Source: JAABVD01 sp965204545
GTDB lineage: Bacteria; Verrucomicrobiota; Verrucomicrobiia; Opitutales; UBA2995
Assembly: GCA_965204545.1 (NCBI GenBank)
Contig: CBDBFA010000003.1
Span: forward strand, 1,550,001-1,614,000
Direction of reading: 5' to 3'
Length of the DNA: 64,000 nt
Shown here: piece by piece, positions 24,108 to 32,035 of the stretch
Numbering within the stretch: position 1 is the first letter of the stretch
How the letters are laid out: every line of letters begins with the position of its first letter
Translations under genes and position numbers: made by a program
The notes under the pieces: generated by a model
What the model saw: the letters and a program-made list of their open reading frames with translations, nothing else
Told to the model about the DNA's origin: nothing
The model's database searches: none

Positions 24108-24820
24108 AGGCCGTGGTTCGCATCCCGCAGGGGGATGAGCCCGGCGCACTCGAGGCGGTTGGAAAAGGGATCTTTCACCCACAGATAGTATTGCTTCCCC
24201 GCCACTGGCCGGGGCAATTGCTGAATGGCGATGAATCCATTCTTGCTGGCCGGGTTGAATACGGTATAGCCGCTGCTGCGGGTGTTGGTGGGGTTGGGTT
24301 CCTTGGTATGGCCGGGCAAATGGTCCGGGTTTTTCCAAAGTTCCTCGGCCAGGACGGCAAGTTGGGTAAAGGATTCCGATGCGTCCGCCGCCCCATCCAA
24401 GGTGATGGTTTTCCATTGATTGGATTGGGCATCCATGCCCACGACAAGAACCACTGAGTTGCTGCCGGATGGGGGCGGAAGCCTTCCCGAGGTCAGGAAA
24501 AAGGTCAGTCCCAGACCGAGAATAAGGATGGCTGCCATGCCCCATCCCACCAGGGATATCCACGGGATGGACACGACTTTTTGTTGCAAGGGGAGGGGCT
24601 CCCCTGGGTGGATCCGGGATATTATGTGCTCGAACGATGCGGTCGGGGCCTCGTGCTGTGGAAGCGCCCGAATCTGGTCCTCAAGTGCCGACTCGAGATC
24701 CCGAACCAGTTGGAGCAGATCGGCATCGGCTTGCAGGCGCGCCTCGAAGGCGAGTTTTTGCCCAGGATCCAATTTATCTAAAACGTAGAGGCTGGCCAAT
24801 TCTTCGGTTGTGGTATTCAT
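23972..24820 (-). CDS. Anti-sigma factor, RskA/anti-sigma-K family
   Basis: 282-residue inner-membrane protein that likely sequesters the ECF sigma factor encoded just upstream. N-terminal cytosolic anti-sigma domain (about 1-80, beginning TEELASLYVLDKLDPGQKLAF), one membrane helix (about 88-110, ISLVGWGMAAILILGLGLTFF), then the periplasmic RskA domain (about 125-265) with AVLAEELWKNPDHLPG, GYTVFNPASKNGFIAIQQLP and KQYYLWVKDP. Its start overlaps the sigma stop as ATGA, the standard coupled arrangement. The 3' end overlaps the AraC-MGMT gene by 136 bp on the opposite strand. A membrane stress or periplasmic signal probably triggers its proteolysis; that is inference from the family. Confidence 0.88.
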   Translation of the reverse strand: MNTTTEELASLYVLDKLDPGQKLAFEARLQADADLLQLVRDLESALEDQIRALPQHEAPTASFEHIISRIHPGEPLPLQQKVVSIPWISLVGWGMAAILILGLGLTFFLTSGRLPPPSGSNSVVLVVGMDAQSNQWKTITLDGAADASESFTQLAVLAEELWKNPDHLPGHTKEPNPTNTRSSGYTVFNPASKNGFIAIQQLPRPVAGKQYYLWVKDPFSNRLECAGLIPLRDANHGLYSFVLPRNSNITSDRVVFFITEESSADPTTTRPRGRPVLGSDHI

Positions 24821-25395
24821 TTGGCGTGTTCGGTTAATGATGAGCTCAATTGAAACAATCCGCGCCTGAGCCAGGTCTTTACGGTTCCCAGCGGTTGTTT
24901 CAGGTTCTCTGCAATTTCCGTGTGGGTCATGCCCGAAAACAGGGCGAGTTCCAGGGCCCGTTTCTGGTGGGGAGGTATAGCCTGCATGGCCGCGCTTACT
25001 CGATGCACATCGTCATTGAGTTCGGTGGTTTTTCGAACCGTTTCCGGTATGGCCCATTGAGATGCCCGGGCATCTTCCAAGGTGGTGGAAACCGGCCTGC
25101 GGTTGTTCTTGCGAAGCCGGTCAATGCAGGTCCGCCGCATGATTGTGACGGACCAGGTAAAGGGACGTGATTTACGAGCATCATAACTGTCGGCCTTATT
25201 CCATAGCTTGACAAAAGTGTCCTGGAGCGCTTCCTCCGCTTCCTTTTCATCTTCGAGCATGCGCAGGCCAAGAGAAAAGAGGGGCCCGGAATATTTCCGG
25301 TAAAGCTGCTCGAAGGCCGATTGGTCCCCGGTGGCAATCTGGCTCAGAAGGCTGGCCTCTTCGGCGGCGGATTCCTTTTTCTGGCTAGGCGACAC
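24817..25395 (-). CDS. ECF RNA polymerase sigma factor (SigK-like)
   Basis: 192 residues with sigma regions 2 and 4 only. Region 2: QLYRKYSGPLFSLGLRML, EEALQDTFVKLW and RPFTWSVTIMRRTCIDRLRK (about 25-95). Region 4: QAIPPHQKRALELALFSGMTHTEIAENLKQPLGTVKTWLRRGL (about 139-182), a helix-turn-helix reading the -35 element. GTG start at 25395. Coupled to the RskA-type anti-sigma gene downstream. The target regulon is not visible; the exported protein encoded upstream may belong to it. Confidence 0.92.
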   Translation of the reverse strand: MSPSQKKESAAEEASLLSQIATGDQSAFEQLYRKYSGPLFSLGLRMLEDEKEAEEALQDTFVKLWNKADSYDARKSRPFTWSVTIMRRTCIDRLRKNNRRPVSTTLEDARASQWAIPETVRKTTELNDDVHRVSAAMQAIPPHQKRALELALFSGMTHTEIAENLKQPLGTVKTWLRRGLFQLSSSLTEHAK

Positions 25396-25449
25396 CTGTC
25401 GGGAGGGGTTTTCAATAAGGGTTAGGGAAGGAGGTGGAAAACCCCCCTC

Positions 25450-25965
25450 CTATTCGGATCGACCAAATTGCGCCTCGTTCAGTTTTGAAGCCACCTCCTC
25501 AGCCGCCTTGGTAATTATTTCATCCAAGTTGTCGTGAACATTCCGCCCCAACCGCGGGTAAGTTCTCACCTTGACTATGCCAAAATCTACCGTTTGCTCC
25601 CCGTCCTCCCGCAAGTTGATCCACGCTCGAAATACCAGGTCGCCGATGGTTTCCTCCTCCAGGCTTTTGAACCATATGCGCAGTTGGAGTCCTTCCTTCG
25701 GAATATCGGCCGACCAACGGGCAAATTCAGTTTTCATCGGCCAACCTTGCTCTTCAAAAACCTTTCCGAAGTTTGCCTTGATCCTCTGGTACATTTCCTC
25801 GGGGTCGTTCCAGGCGCGGAAACCTTGTACGAGGCTGTCCACCACGACGACCAGCAAAGTCTCCTTTTCTTCACCTTTCGCGGCTTGGTCGTTGGAATAA
25901 GCCGGAGTTCCCGCCAACAGAGGAAGCGCCCATGCTAACGGTAAATATCTCTTGATTGTATTCAT
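25450..25965 (-). CDS. Unknown exported protein upstream of the ECF sigma gene
   Basis: 171 residues beginning with a signal peptide (MNTIKRYLPLAWALPLLAG, cleavage likely after TPAYS). The mature part is acidic, with LLVVVVDSLVQGFRAWNDPEEMY and a LVFRAWINLREDGEQTVDFGIVKVRT beta-strand region; no family recognised. ATG 25965 is chosen over the longer in-frame start at 26019 because it opens with the signal peptide. A GGAGGTGG AAAA CCCCCCTCC hairpin (about 25427-25449) lies between its stop and the sigma gene. It could be a periplasmic sensor or target of the sigma/anti-sigma pair. Confidence 0.65.
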   Translation of the reverse strand: MNTIKRYLPLAWALPLLAGTPAYSNDQAAKGEEKETLLVVVVDSLVQGFRAWNDPEEMYQRIKANFGKVFEEQGWPMKTEFARWSADIPKEGLQLRIWFKSLEEETIGDLVFRAWINLREDGEQTVDFGIVKVRTYPRLGRNVHDNLDEIITKAAEEVASKLNEAQFGRSE

Positions 25966-26048
25966 TTCAGTTGTGGGTGTTGTTTCGAGGATGACTATTT
26001 TTACGTTCCCAAACGGCATAATGGTTGCAATGAATCCAAATTTTTGTG

Positions 26049-26672
26049 TCAGGTCCTGTTAACCAATCGGGTTACCCGGAGTTTCTCCGACTTCCAGATC
26101 GCTTCCACTCTTTCGAAATCTTCATCCTTTGTGCCGGAAACCAGACAGAAGTCACAGGTCGACCAGAGGGGCATTTCACCTTTGGCCGTTTCAAGCCGCT
26201 TTTGCATGACCGCTTCATCCGTTTCACCCCTTCCCGTTAATCGATGGCGGATGACCGCCAAACTGGGGGGCATCAGGAAGATCGTGACCAGCTTTTTCTT
26301 TAGCCCGGAATCGTCCCGAACCGCTCTTTGAAAGGCGCTGACGCCCTGGACGTCGACGTTCATGATCAGATCGCGTTGCCGGCCCTGTCCGGAGAGGAAC
26401 TCTTCTTTCAACGTGCCGTAGCGATGGCCGTGTACGACAGCGCTTTCAAAGAAAGCCCCCGCATCCAATCGGCGTTGAAACTCATCCCGGTCGAGAAAGT
26501 AGTAGTCCTTGCCGTTTTCCTCCCCCTGACGGGGCGGGCGGGTGGTTGCTGTAACGACGCGGCGAACGGATTGATGGGTTTGAACCAGGCGTCGGCAAAG
26601 CGTACTTTTTCCAATCCCGGTAGGGCCCGCCAAGATCATCAACAACGCGGGATCCTGAGGGGGTAATTCCAT
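26049..26672 (-). CDS. gmk: Guanylate kinase
   Basis: Phosphorylates GMP to GDP with ATP. 207 residues. P-loop GPTGIGKS at 16-23; GMP-binding region RRVVTATTRPPRQGEENGKDYYFLDRDEF (about 37-65) and SAVVHGHRYGT (about 77-87); LIMNVDVQG lid/acidic region near 101-109. The C-terminal segment has the RxxxAxxE-type pattern slightly altered. The gene lies 9 bp downstream of a small membrane protein gene and miaB on the same strand, so the three may form one transcript. ATG 26672. Confidence 0.93.
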   Translation of the reverse strand: MELPPQDPALLMILAGPTGIGKSTLCRRLVQTHQSVRRVVTATTRPPRQGEENGKDYYFLDRDEFQRRLDAGAFFESAVVHGHRYGTLKEEFLSGQGRQRDLIMNVDVQGVSAFQRAVRDDSGLKKKLVTIFLMPPSLAVIRHRLTGRGETDEAVMQKRLETAKGEMPLWSTCDFCLVSGTKDEDFERVEAIWKSEKLRVTRLVNRT

Positions 26673-26681
26673 GTTGTCCGA

Positions 26682-27221
26682 TTAATAGGAAAAGGCGGCT
26701 ATGCTCAAGATAAGACCGTACAACATGACCAGCCCGCCGATAAGTTTGGGCCGGCCCGGGGTTTGGAACAGCCACTGGAAAAAATCCCTCACCCTGTAGG
26801 GAACCACGGCCAGGTACATGGAGAGACAGATCAGGAGATAGGCGAAGACCACGAGAAATAACCGCGCCGGAGTGTCATAGAGGGAAAAGGCGGTGTCCAA
26901 GAGCTCTCCGCTGGCCAGTAATGCGACTATGCATACTCCGCGAATGGCCAGAAAGTCTGGCACGAAGAAGTAGGAAAGCAATGCGATGGCAGCGAAGGCG
27001 ATCAGTAATAACGTGCGGTAGTTTCCAAAATCAGCTTCCCCAAGGTTGGAAACCTTCCAGAGAAACCAGACGGCCCCCAGGCCGAAAGCCAGAAAGGTGA
27101 ATCGCCGGGATCTGGGAAGCCCGTGGGCGATGGTGGAGACTTGTTCCCCGTTCCAGATCAGGATTCCTCCGGTGAGGAGGAGCGTAACGCCAGTGAGTAG
27201 TGTCGCGGTGAATAATGTCAT
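26682..27221 (-). CDS. Unknown membrane protein (about six helices)
   Basis: 179-residue polytopic protein with hydrophobic segments near 5-23, 40-58, 65-85, 88-105, 115-140 and 155-175. Conserved-looking features are ILIWNGEQV near 21-29 and RPKLIGGLVMLYG near 155-167. No family is recognised. It is tightly placed between miaB (9 bp upstream) and gmk (9 bp downstream) and is therefore probably co-expressed with them. Confidence 0.65.
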   Translation of the reverse strand: MTLFTATLLTGVTLLLTGGILIWNGEQVSTIAHGLPRSRRFTFLAFGLGAVWFLWKVSNLGEADFGNYRTLLLIAFAAIALLSYFFVPDFLAIRGVCIVALLASGELLDTAFSLYDTPARLFLVVFAYLLICLSMYLAVVPYRVRDFFQWLFQTPGRPKLIGGLVMLYGLILSIAAFSY

Positions 27222-27230
27222 GGGACATGC

Positions 27231-28628
27231 TCAAAAGGCGGGCTGGAGGCGCCTCCATTCAACCGCTTCGGAATCAACCCCTTTCAAGACCATTTGTCCA
27301 TAAAGGGTACTCGGCGTGACCCGGGAGACTTTGACCTTCACCAGTTGCCCGACCAATCGGTCATGGGCGGGAAAGAGGCAGGATCTGAACCCGCGCGTCC
27401 GGCCTCGGTAAAGATCCCCGTGCCGCGCCTTCCCCTCCACCAGAACTTCCTCGATGGTTCCCACCAGGGTCTTGTTCCTGGCCAATGAAATACCTTCGAG
27501 TTTACCCAATAGATACCGGTTGCGCCACTCCTTGACCTCACGGGGGATTTGATCCGGCATAATGGCGGCCGGTGTTCCGGACCGGGCGCTGTATTTGAAG
27601 ATATAGGCCATGTCGAAGGACACCTCGTCGAAGAGTCGGCAGGTGGCCCGAAAATCCGCTTCCGTCTCCCCGGGAAAACCGACGATGATATCGGTAGAAA
27701 AATACATGCCCGGCGCCGCCTCGCGCAGAGCCTCCACGATCTTCAGGTATCTTTCCACTGTATAGGGACGGTTCATCCGTTTGAGCACCCTGTTCGAGCC
27801 CGATTGAACGGGCAGGTGCACGTACTCGCATAATTTGGACAAGTTTCGGAACGCATCGATCAAGTCCGGTTTGAACCCCACCGGATGCGGGGAGGTAAAG
27901 CGAATGCGTTCGATCCCCTTGACCTCCTGGATCTTTTCCAGGAGTTGGACGAAGGGGGATTTCCTGTTCCGGATGGGAATTTCCCTTCTGCCATAACTGT
28001 TGACGATCTGGCCCAGCAAAGTGACTTCCCGGGTCCCGGCGGCGGCGAGTTCCTCCACTTCTTCGACGATTTCCTCGATGGGCCTGGCCCTTTCCGGGCC
28101 CCGTGTTTTGGGGACGATACAGAAGGTGCAACGCATGTTGCAGCCCTGCATGATTGAAACGTAAGCACTGACTTTCCTCTCCTGGTGGAGGTGCTCCCGG
28201 ATGGTGTTCTGCGATCCCTCCTCGGCCTCGAGATCCACCAGGGTGGAGGGCCTCGGGCCCAGCCCGTTCCGACTGGCGATGATGCGATCCAAATGATCGG
28301 GCACAGCGTGAAATTTTTGCGTGCCCACCAGCAGATCGAGGTCGGGCAGGCGGTCGAGCAGTTCAATGCCGCGGTTTTGGGCCATACAGCCCATGATTCC
28401 GAGAACGAAGTCCGGATCATGACGTTTGCGTTTAGCCAGGTAACCGGTCTTGCCAATGGCTTTTTGTTCCGCTTTGTCGCGCACGGAGCAGGTGTTCAAT
28501 AGCACCACGTCCGCGTTGAACTCGTCATCTACCAACGAATAACCCCGATTGCGCAGCATCGCTCCCACGGCTTCGGAATCCCGCTCGTTCATTTGGCAGC
28601 CGTAGGTTTTGATGTAGACCCGGTTCAT
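27231..28628 (-). CDS. miaB: tRNA-2-methylthio-N6-dimethylallyladenosine synthase
   Basis: Radical SAM methylthiotransferase that adds the 2-methylthio group to i6A37 of tRNAs reading UNN codons. 465 residues in the three MTTase domains: N-terminal UPF0004 domain with cluster ligands Cys11 (YGCQMNERDSE), Cys47 (NTCSVRDKAE) and Cys81 (GCMAQ); radical SAM domain with Cys163, Cys167 and Cys170 (GCNMRCTFC); and a C-terminal TRAM domain (about 385-450). SVRDKAEQK distinguishes MiaB from RimO and MtaB. ATG 28628. A repeat island lies upstream. Confidence 0.95.
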   Translation of the reverse strand: MNRVYIKTYGCQMNERDSEAVGAMLRNRGYSLVDDEFNADVVLLNTCSVRDKAEQKAIGKTGYLAKRKRHDPDFVLGIMGCMAQNRGIELLDRLPDLDLLVGTQKFHAVPDHLDRIIASRNGLGPRPSTLVDLEAEEGSQNTIREHLHQERKVSAYVSIMQGCNMRCTFCIVPKTRGPERARPIEEIVEEVEELAAAGTREVTLLGQIVNSYGRREIPIRNRKSPFVQLLEKIQEVKGIERIRFTSPHPVGFKPDLIDAFRNLSKLCEYVHLPVQSGSNRVLKRMNRPYTVERYLKIVEALREAAPGMYFSTDIIVGFPGETEADFRATCRLFDEVSFDMAYIFKYSARSGTPAAIMPDQIPREVKEWRNRYLLGKLEGISLARNKTLVGTIEEVLVEGKARHGDLYRGRTRGFRSCLFPAHDRLVGQLVKVKVSRVTPSTLYGQMVLKGVDSEAVEWRRLQPAF

Positions 28629-28946
28629 TTGAAGGGTGAAACCTTAATTTTGGCGTATGGCAGGTCAATGAGTAAAACCACTCTAGTGTGGTGTATCGTT
28701 AATTCGTTCACACAAACTGTGAATTTCTATTTTCTACGTTTGACCCCTTTTTTACCGCCCTCGGAAAAAGGGGAATCAATAGCCCGGCCGAGAGAAAACC
28801 GGATTGTGGCATGAGAAATTTTCAGGCGCGGCAAGGATGCCGCTGCCCTACCGTTTACGTTTAGAAATGGTAGGGCAATCGCGTCCCCGCGATGCCGTAA
28901 CCTATTTTGAGTGGGAGCTGCAATTCGGACCTCGGTGATGACCGGG
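28629..28946. other. Intergenic region between miaB and the SPL-like gene
   Basis: 318 bp without a credible gene. It contains TCTAGTGTGGTGTATCGTTA at about 28683-28702, sharing CTAGTGTGGTGT with 48279-48290, then repeat B1 at 28766-28903. The miaB promoter must lie in the first 120 bp, which are AT-rich. Confidence 0.6.
28766..28903 (+). repeat. Dispersed repeat family B, copy 1
   Basis: 138 bp that reappear, inverted, at 48330-48467 with about ten differences. Landmarks are GGGGAATCAATAGCCCGGCC, CATGAGAAATTTTCAGGCGC and GGTAGGGCAATCGCGTCCCC. Internal half-palindromes (GGCGCGGCAAGGATGCCGC; CGTCCCCGCGATGCC) suggest a folded RNA. No open frame. Confidence 0.9.
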
Positions 28947-29957
28947 CTAGATCCAGGATTCAATTTTCTCCTTCGGCAAGTAGGCCGCGAGTTCATCCTC
29001 CAGGGAACCGAGCATTTCCCTTCTCTCCCCTTCCGGATACGATACCAGGGAGGATTTGCTTTCGAACCGGTAATACAAAATGTCGGAATCGGACCTTTGT
29101 TTCCTGATGCGTTTGAAGAAGGCCGCGTTCATCCGGAAAACGCCCAGGCTCGCATCGCGAATGGACCGGGCCGGAAGGGCACGAAATACTTCCCGGAAGA
29201 ATCTCTTGTAGGTGGCTTCCCATCCTTCGATTCTGAGAACAGGATCGAAACAGAGCCGCACCTGCCATCCCCTCTCCAGGCATCGCTTTATGGCCCGGAT
29301 ACGGTGCTCCAGTCCGGGCGTCAGTTTTTCGTACTTTTCCGCCACGCACCGGGGAGACAGGGTCCAGGCCAGGATGACCCGTGGACACGGTGAAACCTCC
29401 GCCAGAGCGTTCCAGTTGGCGCTTTTGGTGCGTATTTCAATGAGCAACTCTTCCTGGGTCCGGGTAAACTCGATAAAGCGCGCGCAGTAGGGAACGATTT
29501 TTTCGTAGGCCAAAAGATCCGTGTCGTAGGAGATGCACAAATACAGGGGTTCATCGGGAAACGGCCGCTCCTCGATGGCCCGCTTGGTGGCGGCGAAGTA
29601 GTCGTCTTCATTGACGAACACCACCAGGTTCCCACTGGGATACATTCCCTGGAGATAGCAGTAATCGCAGTTGTAAATGCAATTCAGCATCAGGGCGTTA
29701 TAGTAGAAATTGCGGTGGCCGAAATCCTGACTCTGCCGCGATCCCGGATAGATCCAATTGTCCTTTTTTCTGGCCAGGATGAGTTTTGGGCTACGTTTTT
29801 GCGCCTGAAAGTTTTGCCCTCTCCGGGCGAAAATGTGCTTATAATCCGCTACCCTGACCTGGATTGCCCCTGGGAGACGGTCCAGAATGGTCCGGGTAAG
29901 GGGATAGGGGTCCACCCCATCCTCCAGGTAAATATGGGAGAATCGCTTCAGCCACAT
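28947..29957 (-). CDS. Spore photoproduct lyase-family radical SAM protein
   Basis: 336 residues. The radical SAM cluster motif is Cys93-x3-Cys97-x2-Cys100 (CIYNCDYC) followed by YLQGMYPSGNLVVFVN, matching the SPL family, whose Bacillus member repairs the thymine dimer 5-thyminyl-5,6-dihydrothymine in spores. A Cys at 141 (LYLCISYDTD) is in a place comparable to the H-atom donor Cys of SplB, so repair activity is conceivable. The C-terminal region RFESKSSLVSYPEGERREM is typical. The window shows no sporulation gene, so a role in UV repair of vegetative DNA or another substrate is likely. It begins 3 bp after the nucleosidase stop, so the two are co-transcribed. Confidence 0.85.
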   Translation of the reverse strand: MWLKRFSHIYLEDGVDPYPLTRTILDRLPGAIQVRVADYKHIFARRGQNFQAQKRSPKLILARKKDNWIYPGSRQSQDFGHRNFYYNALMLNCIYNCDYCYLQGMYPSGNLVVFVNEDDYFAATKRAIEERPFPDEPLYLCISYDTDLLAYEKIVPYCARFIEFTRTQEELLIEIRTKSANWNALAEVSPCPRVILAWTLSPRCVAEKYEKLTPGLEHRIRAIKRCLERGWQVRLCFDPVLRIEGWEATYKRFFREVFRALPARSIRDASLGVFRMNAAFFKRIRKQRSDSDILYYRFESKSSLVSYPEGERREMLGSLEDELAAYLPKEKIESWI

Positions 29958-29960
29958 GGC

Positions 29961-30791
29961 TCAGGAACCGTTCAAGGCCGCGAGAATCGTTGAAAAGATC
30001 AGGTTTCGCCGGGATTTGTGTTGGGGCCGGATTTGGAGATGCGGTTTCAACAGATCCAGATTCTCCCCTCCCCCTACCATAAAGCGTTGAGCGGCTTTTT
30101 CCAGTTGGCGGGTCTGGGTTTGGGTCAGGCGCATGTGGACGGATACTTCCGCCAGGAAACGCTCCTGTTCATCCGTCAAGGCCGGAGCGGATCCTTCCAA
30201 AGGGCAGGCCTCCGTTATCAGAGGCAGCCAATCCGGTATGGAACGGTTGTAGCATTTCAACATTTCAGCAAGATCGTAGGCGGAAGACTGCACGTAATCG
30301 ACCACCACTTTGAGGAACATCATCTGGTGCGGGGCCAGAAAAATATGGGCCGCCTGAAAAACCCCGGAAGCCTCCATATCCACCGTCTGGCACGGCAGAT
30401 TCGGTCGTTTCACTCCCGTCACAGGTCGATCGAAGGTCCCTAGTGAGACCTCTTGCAGCGGGTGTTTCAGAAGCACATCGGGGAAAAACTCCCTTTCGGT
30501 GGCATGGTCCCAAATCTTGTGGACCAGGACGGCTTCCCCGAGAGCCAACCGGTCCGTCACCGCAGCGCACGTGCCCACGTTGATAAGGCGGAGCCGGGCT
30601 TGTCTTGGAGCCAAATGCATCAAATGGGTGGTCGCAATGGCCGCCCTCACCTTGCCCATCCCCGTTATCACCAGCATGGCCTTCTCCCCCGCATAAACGG
30701 GGATCTTGCGGGAATTGGTATCCTGTTTCAGGCCCAAGGCTTCTATAACGGGACGGGCCTCTTGACGCAGGGCTGTGATGAGGAGGTTCAA
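29961..30791 (-). CDS. Phosphorylase-superfamily nucleosidase (MTA/SAH nucleosidase-like)
   Basis: 276 residues of the PNP/UDP phosphorylase superfamily: LLITALRQEARPVIEALGL at the N-terminus, VITGMGKVRAAIATTHLMH (about 42-60), LINVGTCAAVTDRLALGEAVLV (about 69-90) and the substrate-binding TVDMEASGVFQAAHI (about 140-154) with the Met-Glu pair. A C-terminal extension of about 80 residues is unusual. TTG 30791 with AGAGGA upstream is taken as the start; the same frame runs on to 31391 but that part is only antisense to the cupin gene. MTA/SAH nucleosidases remove by-products that inhibit radical SAM enzymes, so pairing with an SPL-like radical SAM gene is sensible. Confidence 0.78.
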   Translation of the reverse strand: MNLLITALRQEARPVIEALGLKQDTNSRKIPVYAGEKAMLVITGMGKVRAAIATTHLMHLAPRQARLRLINVGTCAAVTDRLALGEAVLVHKIWDHATEREFFPDVLLKHPLQEVSLGTFDRPVTGVKRPNLPCQTVDMEASGVFQAAHIFLAPHQMMFLKVVVDYVQSSAYDLAEMLKCYNRSIPDWLPLITEACPLEGSAPALTDEQERFLAEVSVHMRLTQTQTRQLEKAAQRFMVGGGENLDLLKPHLQIRPQHKSRRNLIFSTILAALNGS

Positions 30792-30899
30792 GTTGATGAA
30801 TCCTCTTCCCAGCGCCGCTTCGGGGCAAGCGGGGATTCCGTCGTCGAGGTCATTCCTTGTAAAGTTGACCCTTGCGGGAGAGCCGGTAGGTTTTGCTCC

Positions 30900-31394
30900 A
30901 TGCCCATTCTTGCGGATGAAGTGATTGATAGGCTGAAGCTGGAGCCGCTTCCGCTGGAGGGAGGTTATTTTTCCCAAACCTATGCATCCGGCCAAATAGG
31001 GAATTATGAAAGAAGGCGTCATCCTCAACCGGTTGGAACGGCAATCTTTTTTTTGCTGACGGCGGATACCTTCTCTGCCCTGCACCGCCTGAGGGCGGAT
31101 GAGATCTATCACTTTTATCTGGGGGACCCGGTCGAGCTCTACGAGATGAGCGAAGGCCAAGTAACCAAAACCGAGCTTGGGCAAGACATTTTTCGAGGCC
31201 AAAACGTGCAGCACCCCGTTTTGGCCGGCGGTTGGCAGGGGTCCCGCCTCAAAGCGGGAGGAACCTGGGCCTTGATGGGCACGACCATGGTCCCCGGGTT
31301 CACCTGGGAAGATTTTGAACTGGGGTCCCGCGGCGAATTGATAGCTCAATTCCCCCAGTATGCGTCTCTGATTCGTAGCCTTACTCATCAATGA
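30900..31394 (+). CDS. Cupin_5 / DUF985-family protein
   Basis: 164 residues of the DUF985 cupin family: EVIDRLKLEPLPLEGGYFSQTY (about 7-28), TAIFFLLTADTFSALHRLRADEIYHFYLGDPVEL (about 47-80), WALMGTTMVPGFTWEDFELG (about 123-142). The His and Glu residues in HRLRADEIYHFY could bind a metal or sugar, as in related epimerase-like cupins; the reaction is not known. ATG 30900 begins at the conserved N-terminus; longer in-frame sequence upstream is antisense to the nucleosidase. The stop overlaps pdxH as ATGA. Confidence 0.82.
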   Translation: MPILADEVIDRLKLEPLPLEGGYFSQTYASGQIGNYERRRHPQPVGTAIFFLLTADTFSALHRLRADEIYHFYLGDPVELYEMSEGQVTKTELGQDIFRGQNVQHPVLAGGWQGSRLKAGGTWALMGTTMVPGFTWEDFELGSRGELIAQFPQYASLIRSLTHQ

Positions 31395-32035
31395 GGGCGG
31401 ATATAGGCAGGTTGAGGGAAAAGTACATGCGGGCGGGGCTTGGCCGGGCCGATTTGCATGGCAACCCCCTCAAGCAGTTCGAGAGGTGGTTTGATCAGGC
31501 TTGCCAATCTGGAATCGTCCTGCCCAACGCCATGAGCCTGGCCACCGTCTCCAAAGAGGGAAACCCGGGCCTGCGCACGGTTCTTCTCAAGTGTTTTGAT
31601 GAAAGCGGTTTCGTCTTCTTTACCAATTACGAGAGTGCCAAGAGCCGGGATATCAAGGGCAATGCCAAGGTTGCGGCCCTCTTCCCCTGGATCGCATTAG
31701 AGCGGCAGGTCGTCATACGGGGCGTGGTGGAACGAGCGCCGTCATCCCTTTCCCTGAAGTATTTCCGGAGCCGTCCTCGCGGGAGTCAGTTGGGAGCCTG
31801 GGCCTCGCGGCAAAGCAGCCCCATTCCGTCGCGGACGGTTTTGGAACGAAAGGTTGCGGAATTGGAGGAGAGATTCCGGGATGGGCCGATCCCCTTGCCC
31901 GACTTCTGGGGCGGGTACCGCATCGTGCCCCACAGCATTGAATTCTGGCAGGGCCGACCCAACCGGTTACACGACCGGTTCGTCTACGAGAAAATCGGCG
32001 CTACCCAATGGAAGATTCAGCGGCTTTCTCCCTGA
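31391..32035 (+). CDS. pdxH: Pyridoxamine/pyridoxine 5'-phosphate oxidase
   Basis: FMN enzyme that makes pyridoxal 5'-phosphate from pyridoxine or pyridoxamine phosphate. 214 residues: MRADIGRLREKYMRAGL at the N-terminus, NAMSLATVSKEGNPGLRTVLLKCFDESGFVFFTNYESAKSRDI (about 46-88) binding FMN, LERQVVIRGVVER (about 102-114), SRPRGSQLGAWASRQSSPI (about 126-144), and the C-terminal signature WGGYRIVPHSIEFWQGRPNRLHDR (about 172-195). Translation is coupled to the cupin gene (ATGA). The last 19 bp overlap the convergent symporter gene. Confidence 0.96.
   Translation: MRADIGRLREKYMRAGLGRADLHGNPLKQFERWFDQACQSGIVLPNAMSLATVSKEGNPGLRTVLLKCFDESGFVFFTNYESAKSRDIKGNAKVAALFPWIALERQVVIRGVVERAPSSLSLKYFRSRPRGSQLGAWASRQSSPIPSRTVLERKVAELEERFRDGPIPLPDFWGGYRIVPHSIEFWQGRPNRLHDRFVYEKIGATQWKIQRLSP

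Noticed and set aside
23499..24563. 354-codon minus-strand frame across the AraC-MGMT and anti-sigma genes
   Set aside because: Spans two genes with strong domain evidence in other frames; Gly/His/Pro-rich translation without homology features.
30453..30899. N-terminal extension of the cupin frame
   Set aside because: Antisense to the nucleosidase; the cupin family N-terminus begins at ATG 30900.
30792..31391. N-terminal 200-residue extension of the nucleosidase frame
   Set aside because: This part is antisense to the DUF985 cupin gene and lacks coding character; the nucleosidase fold begins at TTG 30791.
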